From Eleusine coracana subsp. coracana (lineage: Eukaryota; Streptophyta; Magnoliopsida; Poales; Poaceae), in contig CM064426.1 of NCBI GenBank assembly GCA_032690845.1, positions 40,170,101 through 40,234,100 of the forward strand: a DNA stretch of 64,000 nucleotides, in the 5' to 3' direction. Positions 57,831-64,000 of this stretch are shown one piece after another; positions within the stretch are counted from its first letter, which is position 1; each line of letters begins with the position of its first letter. A model generated the notes under the pieces. That model had not been told where the DNA came from, made no database searches, and saw only the letters and a list, made by a program, of their open reading frames with translations. A program made the translations under genes and the position numbers.

Positions 57831-58900
57831 CATCTAGGAAGTTGAAGCATTACTTTGAGGATCATCCAATTGAGGTCCACACGTCGTTCAGCCTAGGCGA
57901 ATTGCTGCACAATAGATAGGCCACTAGGAAAATCGCCAAATGTGCCATTGAGCTCGGATCATATGATATCACCTTTAAGTCACGCGACTCGATCAATGGT
58001 CAAGCTTTGTCGGACTTCATCACCGAGTGGACAGAATGTGAGTTACCTCCCGACTCACAAGAATTATGCTATTGGAGAATGGCGTTTGATGGCTCCTTAC
58101 AATTGGAAGGTGCCGGAGCAGGATTCATACTGCTATCTCCTGACAGAGCCAAGTTGCGGTATGTTCTTCGAATACGCTATTACATGGACTTCGGATAGCT
58201 ATCTCACTCGGTGTCCAAACGATAAGCGTCTCTGGCGACTTGGCGCTAGCTATAAATCAAGTAACAAAGGAGTGGTGTTGTTCCCACGAAAGCATGACAG
58301 CCTACTGCACCGAGGTTCAGAAGCTCGAAGACAAGTTTGATGGCATTGAGTATAAACATGTCCTGCACAAGTATAACAAAGAGGCAGATGAACTAGCCAA
58401 ACTTGGGTCTAGCAGATCTAAAATACCTGACGGAGTATTCCTTGATGATTTGCAGAAGCCATATATACTAACCCAGCAAACTATGGAGCAGTCGGCACTA
58501 CAGGCGGGGGCAGCACCGCATGTAGCTGTCATTGAGGTAGATTGGCGCACTCCCTTCATTGAGTATCTGGATCGTGATACACTACCGACCGACAAAGACG
58601 AAGCCCTCCAGATTATTCGCATGTCGCGTTCATATTGTATAGTTGATCATCACCTATACAAGCAAAGCCCACATGGGGTACTGATGAAATGCTTGTCTCA
58701 AGATGAAGGCATAGCTATATTAAGAAACATCCACGCTGGCATTTGTGGGAATCACGCAGGCCCATCCATAATCGTGGCCAAAGCAATGAGGCAAGGGTTT
58801 TATTGACCGACCACTGGTGTTGATGCCAAGGAAATTGTCCGAAAGTGTGAAGGTTGTCAGTTCTTCGCAATAACTGGTGTTGATGCCACAGAGCTCCAAA
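57831..58900 (+). pseudogene. pol: Second (archaeal-type) RNase H and integrase zinc domain of Tat-1
   Basis: SDFITEWTECELPP leads into WRMAFDGSLQLEGAGAGFIL (about 58075-58135), the extra RNase H domain diagnostic of Tat elements. After a frame change, EYKHVLHKYNKEADELAKLG closes it. The integrase HHCC zinc region follows (HAGICGNHAGPSIIVAKAMR, then TGA 58804, then CEGCQFFA). The catalytic core does not follow. Confidence 0.85.
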
Positions 58901-59658
58901 ATATCCCAATAACTTGGCCGTTTTCAGTATGGGGTTTAAAGAGGAGTTTATTGTGTTGACTTCTTCTTGAGATTCATAATACATCTGCAATTGTGTTGAC
59001 TTGTTCTTTGTTCTTGCTTGTGTTTTTGATTCGTAGGCAGGGATTAGCCTTCTCATCAAGGGCAATTATTTTAGGACGGTTGATAACCCGAGGAGACGTC
59101 GTGCTGCGATTGCGGGGTTTAGAACGTGCTGTTCTGAAACCGGATCGATTTGTGTGTCGCCTCCGACCAAATCAACGTATCCAGAACCTTTTAGAAGATC
59201 GGGAACTCTTGTCCACATCAGTAATGGTGGATTGGACACATATACATCAAGGTTCTGCAACATATGCGATGTATAATTCGTTAATAAATATAATGAAAGA
59301 GGTGTTAATTTTTCAAGCAGCGAGGTGGGTGACTTACTGCACTCCTATCAGTCAAGGAATGATGTCCAGATTTTGCACTCCCTGGAGTCCAATCAAGAAG
59401 TGATGATAATATGTTCTCCAGACGCAATGTCAATTCGCTCTCTGACAATATTTCTGGTACTTCCATTGTGGGGTCTGAGCCCAATTGAAATTTCTATCCT
59501 GGAACATGGCGTTTCTTGATAGGCTGTACGCGCCGATATATGAAGCTTGCGGCTACGTGTACGCCGGTATATCCTTTCAACTTGAGATAAGCAATGTGCT
59601 TTAATATAGAATCAACCTGAGACTTCTTGTTTGGGTGAGCCTTTGCTGACCACTCGGA
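58901..59658 (+). other. Unidentified insert replacing the Tat-1 integrase core
   Basis: Immediately after the core's first residues (ITWPFSVWGL) the sequence switches to T-rich DNA with a duplicated TTGTGTTGACTT (58950, 58993) and an acceptor-like TTTTGATTCGTAG|GC at about 59026-59040. About 360 bases of coding-like sequence follow (59041-59403, e.g. DWTHIHQGSATYAMYNSLIN), readable further in another frame (QSRNDVQILHSLES). I do not recognise it. It could be a captured host exon or another element's fragment. Confidence 0.35.
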
Positions 59659-60279
59659 TCATGGCTGGGCGCCTTCGGCCGTAGTTTTTGGCAAAGGTGG
59701 AGCATGGTTTCCATGGTAAAACCAGTCCGCGTGCCACCCCTTGTTGCTTGATGGAAGTGGCACATCAATATACTTGGATTTATTTCTTAATTGGAATCCA
59801 GCCACCCCTATGACATTATTATTGTTTGACTTCAAAACAAAGAGTTCTTTGAAGGTATCAAAATAGGGATAGATACCCAAGAACACTTCACACAGGTGAA
59901 TAAATATGGAGATGTGCAAAATGGAATTCGGATTTAGATTGACAAGATTGATGCCATAGAAGCAAAGAAGACCCCTGAAGAAGTCACAACAAGGGATTCC
60001 AAATCCACGATAGAAAAATGAGGACAAAACAGTGATTTGGTCGACGGGAGGTTGGAAAAATTTCTGACCTATAGCCTCAATCCATCCTTCGGTCTGTTGA
60101 TCCTGCAACACGCCGTCAATCACCAGTCTGTTGATTTTTTCTGAAACCATGGCTGACACCGGGAACTCCTTGATGGCGGCAGGGATATCAAAAATTGTCT
60201 CTTCTTCCTCGCCCTTCTGAGGAGAAGATTGCTTCTTGGATTGTGCCTTAGAACTTTGGCGGGTGCGCTTTGGGGCCAT
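59659..60279 (-). CDS. Antisense ORF of Tat-1 ('putative gypsy type transposon' domain)
   Basis: An intact 206-codon ORF on the strand opposite to gag-pol. The N-terminus is Lys/Arg/Ser-rich and nuclear-localisation-like (APKRTRQSSKAQSKKQSS). The core reads SSFFYRGFGIPCCDFFRGLL, FYGINLVNLNPNSILHI and FIHLCEVFLGIYPYF, which I recognise as the plant 'putative gypsy type transposon' domain (PF04195, from memory). Biochemical role is unknown. It has its own TATA box and leader upstream on the minus strand. It is the best preserved ORF of this element, and may be C-terminally truncated relative to family members. Confidence 0.7.
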   Translation of the reverse strand: MAPKRTRQSSKAQSKKQSSPQKGEEEETIFDIPAAIKEFPVSAMVSEKINRLVIDGVLQDQQTEGWIEAIGQKFFQPPVDQITVLSSFFYRGFGIPCCDFFRGLLCFYGINLVNLNPNSILHISIFIHLCEVFLGIYPYFDTFKELFVLKSNNNNVIGVAGFQLRNKSKYIDVPLPSSNKGWHADWFYHGNHAPPLPKTTAEGAQP

Positions 60280-60347
60280 CGCTCTTGGTTTAGTGCAGTG
60301 GGAAGCAGTTGCGTGGAGTTTTCAGGAGGAAGTGGAAGTCTGAGATC

Positions 60348-60426
60348 TAGGGTTTGTGTGCACAAAATGGCAGCGGCGGTGAAATGAAGACAAAGAGATG
60401 CGACTGTTTGGAGGTCCTTTTATAAG
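60348..60426 (-). promoter_or_regulatory. Antisense promoter-like segment of Tat-1
   Basis: On the minus strand, TTATAAAAGG (plus 60417-60426) lies about 140 bases before the ATG at 60279. A telo-box AAACCCTA (plus 60348-60355) is in the predicted leader, which resembles an ordinary plant gene 5' UTR. Confidence 0.55.
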
Positions 60427-60561
60427 GGATAAATGACCTGGTGGGCCAAGGCTTCTCATAATCTGTTAAGTCCAGTTTTGTTAATTAGTACGTGCATTTA
60501 TTGTATTATTGAGACTCGTTTTCAGAGTTGATTTTGGATATTGTGGATCATAACATTAGTA

Positions 60562-60780
60562 ATAAATCACTCGAATTGTTGCGGTTTCAACCTTGGAAAT
60601 TGTACCTTTCAAGATTCCGTGATAAATCACTCGGATTGTTGTAGTTTCAGTCTTGAAAATTGTGCCTTTCGAAATTCCATGATAAATCAATCGGATTGTT
60701 GAAGTTTCTACATTGGAATTTATAACTTTTGAGATTTTTATGATAGATAACTCGGATTATCTCGGCACCCATCTTGGGGG
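60562..60780. repeat. 60-bp tandem repeat in the Tat-1 3' region
   Basis: ATAAATCACTCGGATTG-type units start at 60562, 60622, 60682 and about 60743 (60-61 bp, 3-4 copies, diverged). They lie 140-350 bases upstream of the antisense TATA box. Tandem repeats in Tat-lineage 3' untranslated regions are a known phenomenon. Confidence 0.75.
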
Positions 60781-61204
60781 CTGTGTTTTCGTGTTATATT
60801 ACTACTATTGATACATCACCAATCTTGGGGGCTATGACAATTGAATTTCATCGTTAATCATTCAAATTAAGGGCACTTCAGCATTATGGATATAAATATT
60901 AATTTGGTGATGCATCAGTCGACGAGTGAGAAAATATGGAGCTTGTTTAGACAAATTGGAAGATTCAGATGACATTATGCCCTTTTCTGTTAAGGGACAA
61001 GATTAATTGGATATTTTTCAATAACTCAAAAGCTGCTTCGGTGTAGACTCAACACCCTTCTGAGTTGGAGGCTATATTCATAGGCTATGTCTTTTTCAGG
61101 GATTTATGAATAAGAGTTATTAGAAGAAAAAGCACTTCCCAATTTCATAAGATGTCGAGGTAAATCAAGACGACGATTCAAAATGGAAAGTGCTTGGGGG
61201 CTAC
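60781..61204 (+). other. Tat-1 3' end with polypurine tract
   Basis: Non-coding, with a duplicated ATCTTGGGGGCT (near 60772 and 60820). It ends GTGCTTGGGGGCTAC (61190-61204), the probable plus-strand primer, immediately before the LTR. Confidence 0.65.
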
Positions 61205-61622
61205 TGTGGGACATATGTACCTGGGATACTTAACCACTCGGCTAATTGGCCGAGTGGGCCGGGGGCTCGGGTATGGTGTATTCGGCCTAGAAGATATTTA
61301 CTGAGATACTTGTTTGAGTAGGCGGCAAGTTAGGTTAGTAGATATGTTTGATAGATAGAATCTGTTATAACCGACTAAAAGATTACCATGTAAATCCCTG
61401 CCCTTCGGATATATAAGGAGGGCAGGGGGCCTTTGGCAAGGGACAGACTCGTATTGGAACCTTAATTCCAGTGCGAACCCTAGCAATATAGAAACACCAA
61501 ACAGGACGTAGGGTTATTATCCTTCGAGAGGCCCAAACCTGTATACACTTTGTGTCCTATGTCCATTGATCTTTTATACTCATACGCATACCTAGATTTA
61601 CTATTGAGAATATCTCTCGACA
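61205..61622 (+). repeat. Tat-1 3' LTR
   Basis: 418 bp, TGTGGGACATATG to TCTCTCGACA, the same length as the 5' LTR with about 21 substitutions and no indel. The hairpin and TATA box are kept. Confidence 0.95.
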
Positions 61623-61627
61623 CACCC

Positions 61628-62771
61628 GATCCACTTTCTCTCTCCAGTCTTGGAGCCTCCGCGAAATGCACCGTCCTGGTCAGCAGACCAGACCGTCCAG
61701 TCTTATAGAGTCACCTGCTGACAGAGTCCTGCTTCTCGCTCTAAGTCCTGGACAACTCCCCATAGTGACCGTATAGTACGGTCTCTACAGACCCCTCTGT
61801 TCGATCTCTATGTCCAGAAGCCGAAAGTGGTCGTCCTCGCTTGACTTCGTTTCTCGGCTTCCCCGAATAGCTCCTTGGCTTCTCCACTGTCACCTAGTGC
61901 CTGTGATTTTACCGAGCAACCTTGCACATTACCGACTAGACATGACCTAAGAGAATGACCTAGACCCCCTTGATAGTCTGGTTTTTCCTATGGACTCAAA
62001 GCTCTAACAACTACTCAAGTCTTCCAAACACTTGCACCATAGATTGTTCTCCTCTTTGATCTATCTCCATCAACCCATGGACTCCATCAAGTTCTCAAGC
62101 CTCCATGCTAGTTGTCATTGCCATCCATCGCCAAGGATGTCGTCGACAATCATCATAAGATAGAAAAGGTTTCCTACACGACAACACTCATGTAGACATT
62201 AGTCTCATTTCATGTTTGTCATTCATCACCAAAACACCATACCTTGGGGTGACCTCAATGGTCATGAACCTTCTCTCTCCAGTCCAGGAGCCTCCGTGAA
62301 ATGCACCTCCTCTATCGTTCCTGCACTCCCACTGACCGGACCATCCGGTCAGCAGACCAGACCGTCCGGTCTGTATAGAGTCACCTGCTGACAGAGTCCT
62401 GCTTCTCACTCTAAGTCCTAGACAACTCCCCATAGTGACCGTACAGTCCGGTCTCTACAGACAACTCTGTCCGGTCTCTATGTCCAGAAGCGGAAACTTG
62501 TCATCCACACTTGACTTCGTTTCCCGGCTTCCTCGAACAACTCCTTGGCTTCTCCACTAACACCTAGTGTCTATGATTTCACCGAGCAACCTTGCACATC
62601 ACCGACTAGACATGACCTAAGAGAATGACATAGACCCCCTTGATAGTTCGGTTTTCCTATGGACTCAAAGCCCTAACAACTACTCAAGTGTTCCCAACAC
62701 TTGCACCATAGCTTGTCCTCCGCTTTGATCCATCTTCATCAACCCTTGGACTCCATCAAGTTCCCAAGGCA
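61628..62771 (-). repeat. S1 5' LTR, right part
   Basis: Resumes at the CCGATCCACTTTCTCTC edge after Tat-1 and contains repeat units two and three. The outer LTR edge is placed at GGCA (62768-62771) because the unit similarity stops there and a possible target duplication follows; this boundary is tentative. Confidence 0.7.
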
Positions 62772-63524
62772 ACCATCATCGATATGATTTGTATTAGAGT
62801 TAACAGATGATCTACTGGCCGCACACCTACAGAAGTGTGCTAGTGCTTGGCCGGCATGGCAACATGGACACTCTAGTCCATCTGGAAACAGGGGACGAAA
62901 TCACGACTTCTGGGTAAAGTGGTACAAACTCTATGGAATATCAAACTGTCATGACAGTCGTGCTCATGGTCACGAGCGGCCTGGAATCCTCACAAGATTA
63001 GTTTGTTATGGATTGGAATGGTTGGGAATGGTTGGATGGTGGATGGGATTGGACTTGGTTTGGATAGCATCCTGTGGATCGATGGTTGGGATGACCTCAC
63101 CTAGTAATTAGGATGCTTAGGAAATTAAAAGCTCATGCAATAAACTAGTTAAGCCTTCCTTGTCTTTAGCCTCATGTTATAATTTCCCCCACTTGCTAAG
63201 TACGACATGTACTCACCCTTGCTATATCCTAAGTTGTTGCTCAGCTACAGGAGAATGATGGAACAACTATGAAGATGATGGAGGAGACTAGGCATGCGGT
63301 CTTCTGGTCGACTTCCTGTGGGAGCTGAAGGACGCCAATGCATAGTTATTCCGCTGCAATGTAATCTTTTTCTTTTTGACCTATGGGTCATCATTGTAAT
63401 AATATTATTGATTTAATAAATATATTGTTCTTTTATCACAATAATTGTCCTGTGTGCGTGAAATCTTGATCCTAGGCACGCATACAAATGCATTTGGTTT
63501 CGGTCATTGGAAGCGGGTGTCACA
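62772..63524 (+). repeat. Tek-3 LTR, right part
   Basis: Tekay-type LTR tail (e.g. GCTAGTGCTTGGCCGGCATG near 62839) ending GCGGGTGTCACA. It lacks a following primer site because Tek-4 begins at the next base. Confidence 0.7.
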
Positions 63525-64000
63525 TGTGACATCCCATGTCACAAAAGGCTAATTAAGCTAACCCTAATGATAATTTGCTGACTAATTAAAAAAACTCAAG
63601 TAATTAAAATGCCAAAGAAAGAGGGAATAAAAAGTTAATCCATTAAATCCCCAAAATTAGCCAAATGAGAGCAATTCACAAACATCACAAAATCCCATGA
63701 AAGTGCACCAATGTTTTTGCATATTCCTGTTGGCCATATTAAAAGAGTACACTTCAAAATTTCCTAAGGGCAGAGTAAAGCACCTCTGTTCTAGGATTTT
63801 TCAGTAACTCTCCAGCAAGAATCTCAACTTGCCCACAAAAGCAAAGTTGGACAATATAATTTCCTGGACTTGCACAAAAATCGGCACAAAGTTTGGAGTA
63901 ATGGAACTTGGTGAATTGAATCGAGTACTGATCACTGTTCTAAGTCAAGGGGGTCAATTCTCCTTTCTTTGGTCCACTCCCTGATCGACACCGCCATACC
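63525..64000 (+). repeat. Tek-4: start of another Tekay-type LTR
   Basis: TGTGACATCCCATGTCACA at 63525 begins an LTR closer to Tek-2 than Tek-1 (AAGCTAACCCTAATGATAA). It enters the GC-rich block near 63950 as the window ends. Confidence 0.82.

Larger units (their letters stand above)
53245..61622 (+). mobile_element. Tat-1: Tat-clade Ty3/gypsy element
   Basis: An 8.4-kb element with 418-bp LTRs at both ends (about 21 mismatches by eye, near 5%). It has a Tat-type primer site, gag, protease, RT, two RNase H domains, the integrase zinc region, a replaced or deleted integrase core, an antisense ORF and a polypurine tract. The second RNase H and antisense ORF mark the Tat lineage. Flanks CGTCC/CACCC are an imperfect duplication at best. 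It sits inside the S1 LTR. Confidence 0.92.
52579..62770 (-). repeat. ~640-bp tandem repeat in the S1 LTR
   Basis: Three copies of a unit running from TCTCTCTCCAG to GGTCATGAACCT (plus strand): 52579-53227, 61637-62271 (635 bp) and 62272-~62766 (partial). Units two and three are directly adjacent; one and two are separated by Tat-1. They share palindromes and long identical runs, so the LTR expanded by tandem duplication before Tat-1 arrived. Confidence 0.85.
46492..62771 (-). mobile_element. S1: SIRE/Maximus-type Copia element, minus strand
   Basis: Ty1/copia order on the minus strand: 5' LTR at right (from 51425), Met-tRNA primer site (51411-51422), gag (51363-49996), protease and integrase (49905-48379), RT (48039-46825), then a truncated RNase H fused to the 3' LTR (46824-46492). 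The right LTR is split by Tat-1. Possible imperfect duplication ACCCT (46487-46491) / ACCAT (62772-62776), inside Tek-3. Confidence 0.88.

Noticed and set aside
44342..63524. Tek-3 as a confirmed solo LTR
   Set aside because: The 5 bp before it (CCTTA) do not match the bases after it (TGTGA, the start of Tek-4), so no target duplication supports a solo LTR.

Overview
The window looks like repeat-dense, heterochromatin-type DNA from a flowering plant, most likely a grass. It holds Athila, Tekay (Del) chromovirus, Tat and SIRE/Maximus-type Copia elements with multi-kilobase LTRs. The Tat element carries an antisense 3' ORF of the kind annotated in grass genomes as 'putative gypsy type transposon'. 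I found no host gene, tRNA, rRNA, CRISPR array or bacterial-style feature. Nearly every base belongs to an LTR retrotransposon or its debris. Every element is decayed by nonsense changes, frameshifts and deletions.

Layout, using my own labels. Ath-A (Athila type): internal 3' part at 1-3197, 3' LTR at 3198-4548 continuing at 18813-~19290. Its LTR is split by Tek-1 (Tekay chromovirus, 4549-18812, 5-bp TSD TCTAA). Tek-1 has 3.9-kb and 3.65-kb LTRs, a Met-tRNA primer site, an extra coiled-coil ORF (ORF0), gag, PR-RT-RNaseH-INT and a chromodomain. Tek-2 (related Tekay) starts at 19550. Its 5' LTR is split by Ath-B (Athila type, 22292-32505) and then by an Ath-A-family LTR fragment (32980-34082). 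Its ORF0-gag-pol-chromodomain body lies at 34083-39859, and its 3' LTR breaks off at 40912.

From 40913 to the right edge is a deep nest. A SIRE-like LTR (S2, 40913-44341) inside the Tek-2 3' LTR is interrupted by a Tekay-type LTR (Tek-3, 44342-46491 and 62772-63524). Tek-3 is interrupted by S1, a minus-strand SIRE-type Copia element (46492-62771). The S1 right LTR is interrupted by Tat-1 (53245-61622). At 63525 a fourth Tekay LTR (Tek-4) begins exactly where Tek-3 ends.

How the parts work: each element encodes its own particle protein (gag) and enzymes (protease, reverse transcriptase, RNase H, integrase). The chromodomain of Tek-1 and Tek-2 is expected to direct integration into heterochromatin, which fits the nesting. 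The most unusual observations are these. (1) A palindromic GATCGG-type word recurs at exactly 21-bp spacing across the LTRs, coding and non-coding parts of Ath-B, and similar 21-bp-spaced palindromes of different sequence occur in S2 and S1. (2) A 210-codon coiled-coil ORF0 is preserved in length in two diverged Tekay elements. (3) The Tekay LTRs hold a conserved leader with splice-like signals, including an 84-nt exon-like block. (4) Two accessory ORFs (Ath-B post-pol, Tat-1 antisense) each have their own TATA box and an AAACCCTA leader motif. (5) A Tek-3/Tek-4 LTR-LTR junction brings two integrase-recognised ends together.
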